From Bog-159 sp035602155 (GTDB taxonomy: Bacteria > Acidobacteriota > Terriglobia > Bryobacterales > Bryobacteraceae): a stretch of DNA of 64,000 nt. Position numbers and translations under genes: made by a program. The stretch covers positions 28,608-92,607 of the forward strand of contig DATNMW010000006.1 of NCBI GenBank assembly GCA_035602155.1, in the 5' to 3' direction. The notes under the pieces are model-generated. The model was not told where the DNA came from, ran no database searches, and saw nothing but the letters and a program-made list of their open reading frames with translations. This document shows, piece after piece, positions 52,884-61,486 of the stretch. Each line of letters starts with the position of its first letter. The first letter of the stretch is position 1.

Positions 52884-53003
52884 CAGGTGAAGCTTTCCGC
52901 CGCCGATGTGGCGCGCATCGAGCAGACCGTGCTTCCATCGGCTATCGCGGGGACCCGGTATGACGAACGCCAGATGCGGATGTTGGATAGTGAACGGGCA
53001 TAG
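52881..53003 (+). pseudogene. aldo/keto reductase, C-terminal fragment
   Basis: The frame reads LQVKLSAADVARIEQTVLPS and AIAGTRYDERQMRMLDSERA, stop TAG 53001-53003. That is the standard C-terminal ending of the AKR subgroup whose N-terminal part lies at 33487-34317 on the other strand. It has no start of its own. Between the two fragments about eight residues (the 'QL.DALGA' helix) are missing. Confidence 0.8.
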
Positions 53004-53154
53004 CCCCTGATCGACAATGAAGACGTGCCGATCGCGAGAGACCTCTTGCCGGGGGCCGCGCGCCTCTCCCGGATCCATTCAAGCAGGAAGTGCCAAAGCC
53101 CGGCGCTGAGAAAGTGGCGCCGTCGAGTCGGGTGCCCCTATCGAATCGACAGAT

Positions 53155-53328
53155 TTATTGGAGCTCCTGGACGAGCCACCTTTGCGGCGACGAGAGCGAG
53201 ACAAATCCCGCGACAAACCAGATTTGCCAGTCCTTCGTCAGTTCCGAACTTTGCAGAGCCGAAACGTAATGGCGTGCGATCGGGAATGCAACTGCCAGCG
53301 AAAAGAATGGCGTCAAGGCAGCCTTCAT
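53155..53328 (-). CDS. small hydrophobic protein, hypothetical
   Basis: A 57-residue frame with GGAAGAGAG ending 3-4 bases before ATG 53328. It reads KAALTPFFSLAVAFPIARHY and QIWFVAGFVSLSSPQRWLVQ, suggesting two short membrane segments. No family recognised. It follows another tiny membrane frame by 37 bases. Confidence 0.35.
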   Translation of the reverse strand: MKAALTPFFSLAVAFPIARHYVSALQSSELTKDWQIWFVAGFVSLSSPQRWLVQELQ

Positions 53329-53365
53329 GATCTCTCTTCCGCTCCAGGCGCGGTGGTCTGCGGCC

Positions 53366-53443
53366 TTACCAATCAACATAGCCATAAATGGCGCCCAGCA
53401 AAAGAGTGCCGACTATTTCAATCCAGAACAGGTCTAAAGTCAT
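53366..53443 (-). CDS. 25-residue single-helix membrane peptide, hypothetical
   Basis: ATG 53443, preceded by AAGGGT about 8 bases upstream, to TAA 53366. It reads FWIEIVGTLLLGAIYGYVDW, a single membrane helix with aromatic ends. The tandem arrangement with the 53155-53328 frame suggests a two-cistron message, but neither is confirmed. Confidence 0.3.
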   Translation of the reverse strand: MTLDLFWIEIVGTLLLGAIYGYVDW

Positions 53444-53775
53444 GGGTGTACCCTTCTGCGAGCGCAAGCGTTTGGCTTGGGCAGGCTCGCGTCCTCCCGC
53501 TGGTATTTCCTGCTGAACCCCACCTAGCTAGTCCGGGATAGCAAATAATTGTAAACTACGTTGACCGATGTGTTTTCTTGGTAGTGCCTGTGTTTTTCGC
53601 TGTTTTTGTTGTGAAATACGCGGCGATTCTGGCGGGCGCTCTTCCGACAAACTGGCGAGTCGATGGTTCGCTCGCCTAGCGGCCCGTGGCGAAGCGCCTG
53701 CCCCACGCCACGGATCAGCAGCTTGCGCATTGGCGGACGGATCTCGGAGTGGCGACTTGAGGATTGGGACTGTTC
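53444..53775. other. gap with no supported gene
   Basis: 332 bases between the small membrane frames and the Hsp70 stop. A T-rich stretch (TGTGTTTTCTTGGTAGTGCC, CTGTTTTTGTTG) around 53566-53612 is unusual for this genome. Only unconvincing frames cross it. No terminator with a clear stem was found. Confidence 0.35.
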
Positions 53776-55617
53776 TTATGCCGTCACACGCTCGCGCACA
53801 TTGAACTCCAGCTTCCACCGGCGTCCGTCGCGCGCCACGCACCACAACTGCAGCATGCCCGTCTCCGTGACGACAGTTTCGAACGAAACTGGGACGACGT
53901 CGACGGCGTTCTGCTCAGCGGGCAGATTGACTTCCATGGGGGCCAGCTCTTCAAGCTCATCGCCGAAATCCTCGATCAGGTCGCCGGGTTGGTCGTTCTT
54001 GCGGACGGCGGAGGTGAAGAAGCGGAACTCGGCGGGCTCACCGACCAGCAGTCCGAATTCGCGGTTGGGGATGCGCATGTCGGTACCTTCCTCCATGCCG
54101 AACGGGACCACCGTGAGAGCCTTCAGCGGTGCGGCGAAGCCGGGCACGGATGGCATGGCGCTTTCGATGGCGACGTAGTAGGTGCGCGGGACGCCGCCGC
54201 GGATGCGCACGCCGCGGCCCTGGCGCGCGAGTCCATAATAGGCCGCGCCGCGCGAGACGGCGTGCATCAGGTCTTCGCCGCTGAGTTGCCGGACAGGCGG
54301 CATGCCCTCTTCGGCCAGCCATGAATTCAGCACGCTCAGGATACGCTCGCGGATCAGGCCTGCATTCAGCACGCCGCCGTTGAATAGAATATGGGTCGGG
54401 CAAGCCAGGCCGCTAGGACCGCTCCGCACGCCGCCATGTTCGGCAGTGGATGCTTGCTGGCGCAGAAATCGGGCGAGGTGTCGGGTCATGGCGGCATCGG
54501 CGGCGTACGGCAGGCCGATTTCCTGCAAGCCGGCGCGGCGCTGGCGGGCGGGCATATCGTTGCTCGATACGGCTGGCAGGAATCCGTCGCTCAGCAGGCG
54601 ATCAAGATCGGCGCGCTGTAACTTCGCTTTGATCGACCCGCCCACCACGCCGGCGCCTTTGCCGAGGACTGTGACCGGCGCCTCATCCTTTTTGTTGCCC
54701 GGTTCGAGCAGCTTCTCCTTGGCGGTGCGGCAATTGTTCCACAGCGCCTGAAGCTGGAAGTTGTCGATTTTGGTGCCCTGCTGCGCGAGTTGATCGGCGA
54801 CCAGGCGGGCGAGGGCCAGATCGATGTTATCGCCGCCAAGCAGGATATGCTCCCCAACGGCCACGCGCTCGAGCGACAGTTCGCCGGACTGCTCCGTAAC
54901 GGCGATCAAAGTGAAGTCGGTGGTGCCGCCGCCGATATCGACGACCAGGATCAAGTCGCCGACCGTCACGCGCTCGCGCCAATCGGGATGGCGTTCGATC
55001 CAGGCGTAGAAAGCAGCCTGCGGCTCTTCCAGCAGAGTGATGTTCCGATAGCCGGCCTGCTCGGCGGCCTTGAGGGTCAAGTCGCGGGCGACCGCGTCGA
55101 ACGAAGCGGGCACCGTCACCAGCACGTGCTGCTGGGTGAAGGGCGCATCGGGCATCTTGCTGTCCCAGGCGTGGCGCAGATGGTCCAGATAGCGGCGGCT
55201 GGCCTCGACCGGCGAATACTTGGGCACGCCTTCGGGCGCGCGGAAAGGTAAAATGGGCGCAGTACGATCCACGCCGCCGTGCGACAGCCATGACTTCGCT
55301 GAAGACACAAGGCGGCCGGCATTTTCGACGCCGCGTTTCTGGGCCAGGCGGCCGACGACGGTCTCGGGCTGCGGGTCCCACGGCAGGGCTGTTGACCCGG
55401 CTGGGAAATCGGTCGCTCCGGGAATGTATAGGAAGGAGGGCAACAGGCTCTCGTCGCGTACCTCGGAGGGGTTCACGAGTTGCGGGATGCCCAGCAGCTC
55501 GACTCTCGGCAGAGAAAATGGGTCGGCATCCGGCCTGTTCTCGACGTAAGATAGCGCGGAGTTGGTGGTGCCGAGGTCGATGCCGATGATGTAGCGAGGT
55601 TCGTGTCGAGGTTCCAT
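53776..55617 (-). CDS. Hsp70-family protein
   Basis: A 613-residue actin-fold ATPase. The phosphate-1 motif is YIIGIDLGTTNSALSYVE, phosphate-2 VVDIGGGTTDFTLIAV, the connect/EEP segment LLEEPQAAFYAWIERH, and the adenosine motif ILFNGGVLNAGLIRERIL. The substrate-binding half is shortened and altered compared with DnaK (IRGGVPRTYYVAIESA, ALTVVPFGMEEGTDM), and there is no lid-like EEVD tail. It represents the HscC/DUF2760-linked branch of Hsp70 proteins rather than the housekeeping DnaK. Its partner gene lies 16 bases upstream. Confidence 0.88.
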   Translation of the reverse strand: MEPRHEPRYIIGIDLGTTNSALSYVENRPDADPFSLPRVELLGIPQLVNPSEVRDESLLPSFLYIPGATDFPAGSTALPWDPQPETVVGRLAQKRGVENAGRLVSSAKSWLSHGGVDRTAPILPFRAPEGVPKYSPVEASRRYLDHLRHAWDSKMPDAPFTQQHVLVTVPASFDAVARDLTLKAAEQAGYRNITLLEEPQAAFYAWIERHPDWRERVTVGDLILVVDIGGGTTDFTLIAVTEQSGELSLERVAVGEHILLGGDNIDLALARLVADQLAQQGTKIDNFQLQALWNNCRTAKEKLLEPGNKKDEAPVTVLGKGAGVVGGSIKAKLQRADLDRLLSDGFLPAVSSNDMPARQRRAGLQEIGLPYAADAAMTRHLARFLRQQASTAEHGGVRSGPSGLACPTHILFNGGVLNAGLIRERILSVLNSWLAEEGMPPVRQLSGEDLMHAVSRGAAYYGLARQGRGVRIRGGVPRTYYVAIESAMPSVPGFAAPLKALTVVPFGMEEGTDMRIPNREFGLLVGEPAEFRFFTSAVRKNDQPGDLIEDFGDELEELAPMEVNLPAEQNAVDVVPVSFETVVTETGMLQLWCVARDGRRWKLEFNVRERVTA

Positions 55618-55633
55618 GCGGGCGCGCGGGGTG

Positions 55634-56149
55634 CTACTCGATCTCTATTTCGGCGGGCGCGATAATGGAGGCGTCCTGCTTCGGGTTGAGCGCCGGGAGG
55701 TCCACTCTGGCGGCGCGCCAGCCTTTGTGGCGCAGAGTTCCGCCTTCGGGCTTGGTGGCCGGCACGTTGCCGATGAACTTGACGGCCGCAGGGTCTGCGG
55801 TCGCGGGGCGGGTGTATGCGCCTTCGACGCCATCAATGACGGGCTGGAGGCTGAGATAGCGCGCCAGCGAATCGCGCGCCTGATCGTGCAGGCTGCGCAC
55901 AGCGGCGCCGATCTGGTCGTCTTCGAATGAGGCGATGTCTTCCATCAGGAAGTCGAGCAGGCGCGAGTCGCGCTGGAGGATCGCGAGGAGTTGCAGGGCG
56001 TGGGCCGGATTGGGGGGCGGGGGAGCCGATGGCGCGGCAGGGCGAGCCGGCGAGGCAGCGAGTCCCAAGGCTCGCTTCAGGTCGTCGGACAGGCGGCCCT
56101 GAAACAGTATGGCAAAGAAGGCACGGAAGGCTAACGGGATACGGCTCAA
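55634..56149 (-). CDS. DUF2760 protein
   Basis: A 171-residue protein. An N-terminal amphipathic segment (IPLAFRAFFAILFQGRLSDDLKRAL), a Pro/Ala linker, a helical domain (ALQLLAILQRDSRLLDFLMEDIASFEDDQIGAAVRSLHDQAR) and the strand set GTLRHKGWRAARVDLPAL..ASIIAPAEIEIE match DUF2760. It is always found next to Hsp70-like genes, as here, and presumably acts as a client adaptor or co-chaperone. Confidence 0.85.
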   Translation of the reverse strand: MSRIPLAFRAFFAILFQGRLSDDLKRALGLAASPARPAAPSAPPPPNPAHALQLLAILQRDSRLLDFLMEDIASFEDDQIGAAVRSLHDQARDSLARYLSLQPVIDGVEGAYTRPATADPAAVKFIGNVPATKPEGGTLRHKGWRAARVDLPALNPKQDASIIAPAEIEIE

Positions 56150-56274
56150 TTATTGTGCTCCAAGTACTTTAGGATAACATCCGCCCGCGCACCGAGACCG
56201 ATGCGTATCGTAGCGTCCTGATGCGGCGGCCGCGGTCTTGACTTCTCCGAAGTGAAGCGAGGATACTTGCTACC

Positions 56275-58242
56275 ATGCCCGCTCAGGAAAAAATGCGTCG
56301 GGAATCGCTCTATCTCTCCAGCCTTTTGGCCGTTATCGGACTGATACAAACACCGCTTTGCGCCACCGTGACTATCGTGTCCATGGCCCCGTCGGTTACC
56401 TCGCCGCAACCGCTGGGCACGGCCGTTACCTGGACGGTGACCGCCACGGACACCAATCCCGGTCCCCTCACTTTTCAGTTCAACACCGCGTACGGGCAGC
56501 AGGCCTTCTCCCTCGCGCGGGATTACAATAAGGGAACGTCGGCTTCCGGCGCGTGGACTTCCCAGCCTTTTGTCTGGAGCACCATCTCGGGCGAAGGCAG
56601 CTACCAGATTCAGGTGATCGCGAAGGACTTCAGTTCAGGTGAAACGGCCACGCAGACGGCCGGCTTCCAGTTGACGCCGCTGGCGACCGGTGGCAACGCG
56701 GCCGTCAGCCAGACCGCAAATCCCCTGATAGCTCTCTTCAGCGCACCCTCCTGCGCGGCAGGCAGCTACATACGGGTACGTTTTGTCGTAAGCGGCGGCA
56801 GCCCGAACTACACAAATTGGAAAACTTGCCGGCCCCCGTTGACTATGAATTTCTATGTCGCCGGTATGCTGGCGACCACTGCTTATAGCATGAATTATCA
56901 AGTGAATACCGCCGGCACGTTCACCAGTGGCCCCGTCCCAATAAACTTCACTACCGGAGCGCTACCCACGCAGATCGCTTTTCCGTCTTATACCGTGGTT
57001 ACGCCGCCGACCTCGCAAGCGGACACCACGGACTCCACGATCCTGCATGCCAATACGGCCGCTTCTCTAAAAGCCGCCTACCTTTCGGTAGCCACCGATC
57101 TTAATGGCAATATCACTTGGTACTATGCGCTAGGCAACACGGCGTTGCTCACGCGGCCGCTTTCTGGCGGGAACATGTTGACCTTGCAATCCGGGGTAGC
57201 CTGGAATCCGTCTCTCACGTTTTCCCAATACTTGCGCGAGATCGATCTGGCCGGCAACGTCATCCGGGAAACCAACACCGGCATCATATCGCAGGAATTG
57301 CTGGCCCTGGGCTTCACCGACGCTACCCCCTGCAACGAAGTTCCCAATCCCCCGCCCGTCTATACCGCCTGCTTGAACCATTTTCACCACGAGGCGATGC
57401 AGTTGCCCAACGGCTATACCGCTTTTCTAGCGAAGGTCGAAAAACTATATCCGGCCGGAACGCAGGGCAGCACTACAGGCCAACTGGTGGACGTCATGGG
57501 AGACCTGGTGATCGTCCTGAATACCAACTGGCAAGTGGTCTGGTGCTTTGATGAGTTTCAGCAACTCAACGTCAACCGCGCCGACCCCCTGGACGAGACC
57601 TGCACCAATGGCCCCGGCGCAAACTGCCCGCCGAACGTTCTGGCCGCAGTGTCCAACGACTGGACACATACTAACTGCATCGATTACATATCTTCCAGCG
57701 GCGACCTGATGATTTCCGTGCGAAACCAGGATTGGCTGCTCAAGGTCGACTATAACAACGGAACAGGCACCGGTGACGTTCTGTGGACCATGGGAGTCGA
57801 CGGCGACTTCACTTTCAATAACATCGACAACAGCTCGTATCCGTGGTTCTCCCACCAGCACGACGCCGAATATCAAACGAACGGCGTCTTGACGGTCTAC
57901 GACAATGGGAATACCCGCGTTGCGCCGCCCCCGAACGGCGGGGGCCAGCCCGGATACAGCCGGGGCATGGGGCTGACGGTAGATGAGACGAACATGCAAG
58001 TGACTCCGGTTATGACCGTCTCGATGGGCGTCTTCAGCGTAGTCATGGGGAGTGCGGCCATACAGTCTAACGGCAACTACTTTTTTCAGCCCGGGATGCC
58101 TCTCAGTTACGATATCCAGATCCTGCCCACTCCGGGGGAGATTACAGGCACCCAGGTTTTCAATCTCTCCGGCCCTGGATATACCTACCGGGCCTGGCAG
58201 ATGCCAAATTTATATGCTGAACCCGCCAATTACGCGAACTAA
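56275..58242 (+). CDS. arylsulfotransferase (ASST)-like secreted protein
   Basis: A 655-residue exported propeller. The signal peptide is near residues 12-30 (LSSLLAVIGLIQTPLCA). An Ig-like domain of about 110 residues precedes a six-bladed ASST domain. Active-site-like histidines are in CLNHFHHEAMQLPNGYTA, DWTHTNCIDYISSSGDLMIS and YPWFSHQHDAEYQTNGVLTVYDNGNTR. PF05935 enzymes move sulfate between phenolic compounds without PAPS. The Ig-like N-terminus suggests surface binding. No DsbL/DsbI partner is adjacent. Confidence 0.8.
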   Translation: MPAQEKMRRESLYLSSLLAVIGLIQTPLCATVTIVSMAPSVTSPQPLGTAVTWTVTATDTNPGPLTFQFNTAYGQQAFSLARDYNKGTSASGAWTSQPFVWSTISGEGSYQIQVIAKDFSSGETATQTAGFQLTPLATGGNAAVSQTANPLIALFSAPSCAAGSYIRVRFVVSGGSPNYTNWKTCRPPLTMNFYVAGMLATTAYSMNYQVNTAGTFTSGPVPINFTTGALPTQIAFPSYTVVTPPTSQADTTDSTILHANTAASLKAAYLSVATDLNGNITWYYALGNTALLTRPLSGGNMLTLQSGVAWNPSLTFSQYLREIDLAGNVIRETNTGIISQELLALGFTDATPCNEVPNPPPVYTACLNHFHHEAMQLPNGYTAFLAKVEKLYPAGTQGSTTGQLVDVMGDLVIVLNTNWQVVWCFDEFQQLNVNRADPLDETCTNGPGANCPPNVLAAVSNDWTHTNCIDYISSSGDLMISVRNQDWLLKVDYNNGTGTGDVLWTMGVDGDFTFNNIDNSSYPWFSHQHDAEYQTNGVLTVYDNGNTRVAPPPNGGGQPGYSRGMGLTVDETNMQVTPVMTVSMGVFSVVMGSAAIQSNGNYFFQPGMPLSYDIQILPTPGEITGTQVFNLSGPGYTYRAWQMPNLYAEPANYAN

Positions 58243-58273
58243 TTACGGAGTGGAACCGGTTCCGCCGCGGCGC

Positions 58274-59158
58274 TCAGGATAGCAGGGCCACGCGGAGCTT
58301 TTCAAGCTGCCGGCGGGCGATTTCGGCCCAATTGCCGGTGCTATCGATCTTCAGATAAGCCTTCCAGTGGTGTACCGCCCTGAGTACGTCGTTCCGGCGT
58401 TCACACAGCAGGGCGAGATTGAAGTGCGCGTCTCCATAACGCGGATTGATGCGGAGGGCGGTCTCGTAGCAGTCTTGGGCCTTGGACAAGTCGCCGCGCT
58501 CGTCATAGAGATTGCCCAGATTGAAATGCGCTAGCGGATAGTTGGGATCGGCCACCAACGCGCGGGCGTAGTAATCCTCGGCTTCCTTGAATTGGCGCAG
58601 ACGGTAACGAATGGTGCCTAGGTTCACCAACGCGCCGGCGGCTTGCGGGTTGCACTCGACGGCCTGCAGATAGGCCTCCACGGCCTCCTCGACGGGTGCG
58701 CCGGTTTCTTCCAGAAACAAGCCCTTCTGAAACCAGGCTTCGGAATCGTGGGCGCGCGGTGGCGGGGGCGGCTGGGGTGGCAGAGATTGTACGCTGGCTA
58801 GTTCGGCGGTATCGAAGTCGAAAAGGATTTGACCGGTGAGCGCTTCCATGTTCTGGCCCGCCACGCGCACGGCGATATGACGGCCGTCGGAAAAGATCTT
58901 CAGCTCGGCTAGGGGATCGCGCACCTCGGAGAGCCGCTGCTTCAACGACTGGAGCGCGCGGCCGATCTTGCGCAAGGGGATGCGGCGGACGCGCAATTCG
59001 GCAATGGTGCGCAGGGCGATAAGGTCGCGGAAGGAATAAGTGTCAGCCGCGGGGACTAGGTCCAGGCGTTCCCAACTGCGCAATTGCCGCTCGGAGAGGT
59101 GCAGCATCCGTCGAACCTCGGCGCGCTGATATTGGTGCTTCGGCGCGAGGGCAGGCAC
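58274..59158 (-). CDS. MerR-type HTH fused to TPR repeats
   Basis: A 294-residue protein. Residues about 10-75 are a MerR-type winged helix (YQRAEVRRMLHLSERQLRSWERLDLVP and FRDLIALRTIAELRVRRIPLRKI). A linker with a proline run leads to three or four TPR units (EEAVEAYLQAVECNPQAAGALVNLGTIRYR, KEAEDYYARALVADPNYPLAHFNLGNLYDE, SKAQDCYETALRINPRYGDAHFNLALLCE). Such fusions presumably recruit protein partners to a promoter; ligand and target unknown. Confidence 0.85.
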   Translation of the reverse strand: MPALAPKHQYQRAEVRRMLHLSERQLRSWERLDLVPAADTYSFRDLIALRTIAELRVRRIPLRKIGRALQSLKQRLSEVRDPLAELKIFSDGRHIAVRVAGQNMEALTGQILFDFDTAELASVQSLPPQPPPPPRAHDSEAWFQKGLFLEETGAPVEEAVEAYLQAVECNPQAAGALVNLGTIRYRLRQFKEAEDYYARALVADPNYPLAHFNLGNLYDERGDLSKAQDCYETALRINPRYGDAHFNLALLCERRNDVLRAVHHWKAYLKIDSTGNWAEIARRQLEKLRVALLS

Positions 59159-59194
59159 GGGGGGATTTTAGCATGATGCGGCAGGTGGAGGCTC

Positions 59195-59566
59195 TCAGAC
59201 TGGCGCCGCCTCCACTACGACGGCGGTTCCGTAGGCCAGCACCTCGGTGACACCGTTCATGATCTCGGTGGCATCGTATCGCGCGCCGATCACAGCATTG
59301 GCGCCCAGTTCCGCGGCGTGGTTCAACATCAACTCAAAGGCGTGCTGCCGGGTCTTTTCACAGAGGCTGGTATACAACGTAATGTTGCCGCCCACCAGCG
59401 TCTGCAAACCGGCGCCGATAGTGCCGAAAATGGACCGCGAGCGAACCACGATGCCGCGCACCACGCCCAGGTTGCGCACGATCTTGTAGCCATCCAGGGT
59501 GAAGGCGGTGGTCACCATATATTCGGGGACGAATGTGTCTTGGGGGCTGCCAACGGGATCTGCCAT
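59195..59566 (-). CDS. YbjQ/UPF0145-family protein
   Basis: A 123-residue protein with VVRGIVVRSRSIFGTIGAGLQTLVGGNITLYTSLCEKTRQHAF and then HAAELGANAVIGARYDATEI, the whole YbjQ domain, with pentameric fold and a conserved Cys in SLCEKTR. Annotated as heavy-metal-binding in some databases, without a firm function. 36 bases upstream of the MerR-TPR start. Confidence 0.88.
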   Translation of the reverse strand: MADPVGSPQDTFVPEYMVTTAFTLDGYKIVRNLGVVRGIVVRSRSIFGTIGAGLQTLVGGNITLYTSLCEKTRQHAFELMLNHAAELGANAVIGARYDATEIMNGVTEVLAYGTAVVVEAAPV

Positions 59567-59766
59567 GAGCTTATCTTAATTGAGATGGTTCGTTTTCGTG
59601 AGGGTAGCTGGGGAGTCTGGTCGCCGCTGTTCGCCAAACGGAATTATTGATTCACTTCCAATCGAACTAGCCGGCGGCTAAATCATAGTGGTGGGCTCGC
59701 GCGCGGATGGATTGGCGGATGCAATTGGGAGCGGATCGGCGCGTCCGTGCTGTGCCATGGGTGTAA

Positions 59767-61084
59767 TTACTCCGCGGATGGCCCCCAAAAAGGCGAGCCC
59801 ACGTATTCCGCCAGGCGGTGATTCACGATCTGGCGCTGGATCACCCAGGAAGAAACGCCGAAACGGTGTCCTATATCCTCGCAATCTTCGTCGGTAACTG
59901 CAGTGCTTGTGGTATCCCGCGAATCTGCTCGGCAGGCGCCAAGAACTCAGCGGCAAACGCACGGCTCCGCTTCTGACGGAGTGAATCCGAGCGGCGGGTC
60001 AGGACCAGATGTTGAGGATCCGGCGACCGCAAATACTCGCCAAGAGCCCGGCAGAACGCAAAATTTCGCGTCTCCGGCCACTCCCCCGAGAGAGCGAAGA
60101 CAGGAGCCTCGTGGGCGGACACACCGGTAACGGCGTCCATCTGTTCCGTTTGCCATACGCGAATAGGCACCTTCGCGCTGTCGACTCTTAGCGAGGCCAG
60201 AATCTCGCCGACGTTGGAGTGGCCGTGACCGTTGAGACCAATTTCGTTCCGTAGGAACCGGGCATATTCGTAGCCCTGCCGCCACGGCGGCAGGCCCGCC
60301 GCTAGTTCCCGATCCGATCTCGGAATGTGTTTCCAGACGTTTTCAAGATCCTGGACCTCTGCGACCGGAAAAAGGCCATGAGCGGGTCAGCCTGTGCACT
60401 CAACTTCGCCGGATCGGCGGAGTCGAAGAAGTCTTGCCGGACTGAAGCGGGCAGGCGGACGAGAAGCTCTTCGATCTTTCCCCCAACCTCGGGATCGAGG
60501 GCATATGGATCGACCCCCAAACGGGCTGCGTACTCACAGAATGTTCGCTCCTCCTCGTTCGACTCGGAATCGGCTATGAGACGCCATTCTTCCTGTAAGG
60601 AGGTTCCGGCGATCTGCTTTTCAGAAAGTTTATCCAGTACCGCCTCAATAAGACGAATAGTCTCGTCCCGGACACCCTCCATATCGAGCGAGAGGTCCAA
60701 CCGGTTTAGAAACCGAACTCCCGCGTGCACATGTTCGTAAGGCCAACACTCAATGAGAATGCGCGACTCTGTCGGCCAGATGCGGATATCGGGTAATGCA
60801 AAGCCCTCCCTGGCAGCGAGAAAACTGTGCCGCGCGAAGGCGGGCGGCTCCTGATGAGCACGATCTTCATACCAGAGATGCCACCAATTCGCCGCCAGCC
60901 ATTCGGCTAAAGGATAAAGAGGGACGTAAACGCCGCTTCGTATCGCTTTGGTGCGCAAATCCTCAAGCTCGGTGAGAGGGGTACCGTCGACCAGGATCTC
61001 GAGACGGGCCCACGTCGCAGCCAGCTCAGGACCGCGCACGCCGGCGGGGTCTTCCCAGTCAAAGAGTATCCGGAAGCTACTCAT
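59767..61084 (-). pseudogene. ImmA/IrrE-like protein, frameshifted twice
   Basis: The first frame (61084 to 60302) reads SFRILFDWEDPAGVRGPELA, VYVPLYPLAEWLAANWWHLW and FDSADPAKL and then stops. In the next frame the protein continues: LAAGLPPWRQGYEYARFLRN, EIGLNGHGHSNVGEILASL, FAFCRALGEYL, HLVLTRRSDSLRQKRSRAFA, AEFLAPAEQIRGI. A second shift near 59905 gives EDIGHRFGVSSWVIQRQIVN to TAA 59767. The rebuilt about 435 residues match an ImmA/IrrE-like family. The HEXXH zinc helix is replaced by FCRALGEYL, so the protease fold is inactive. Either a pseudogene or two indel errors. Confidence 0.6.
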
Positions 61085-61340
61085 CCGCGTCTCGCAGCCA
61101 TGCCGGCAGTTCCGTAGCCGATATGGGCCAGCCCTTGTATTCGCCGAGGACTTGGTTTGTCAGGCGCGCTTCATACCAACTCTCACCGTCTTTGTACCAA
61201 GCGTGCCGGGGAAAACCACCCAACAGCGGCGCTCCGACCCATCCACGCCGAATGGCTTCTCGCAGCCAGCCCGTCAACTGGGCCTGATGACGCGAAAGGC
61301 TCGGGGGACAGATTGAATTAGTTGCCTTGGGTCGCATCAT
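61077..61340 (-). CDS. small partner of the ImmA/IrrE-like protein
   Basis: An 87-residue protein overlapping the start of the ImmA/IrrE-like gene by 8 bases. The core reads WVGAPLLGGFPRHAWYKDGE and SWYEARLTNQVLGEYKGWPI, which looks like a compact beta domain. I believe small proteins of this kind regularly precede the larger gene, but cannot name the family. Possible antitoxin or regulator. Confidence 0.55.
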   Translation of the reverse strand: MMRPKATNSICPPSLSRHQAQLTGWLREAIRRGWVGAPLLGGFPRHAWYKDGESWYEARLTNQVLGEYKGWPISATELPAWLRDADE

Positions 61341-61486
61341 TCCCGCAAACGAGGGAGCAGTCTTGTGTCAGGGCTACCAGCATATCGAGCGTGGCCGATG
61401 GCACGGAGGATCTGCGCGGAATCCATACGCAGCCGTTCCTTCGGCTTCTGGGATGGTCTTAGCGGCGGCATATGTTTTCCCCGTTC

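Noticed and set aside
33460..52900. GCTTTCCG and GGTGA-GC matches at both inversion breakpoints
   Set aside because: They lie in direct, not inverted, orientation and are short, so they cannot mediate the inversion by homologous recombination; probably chance.
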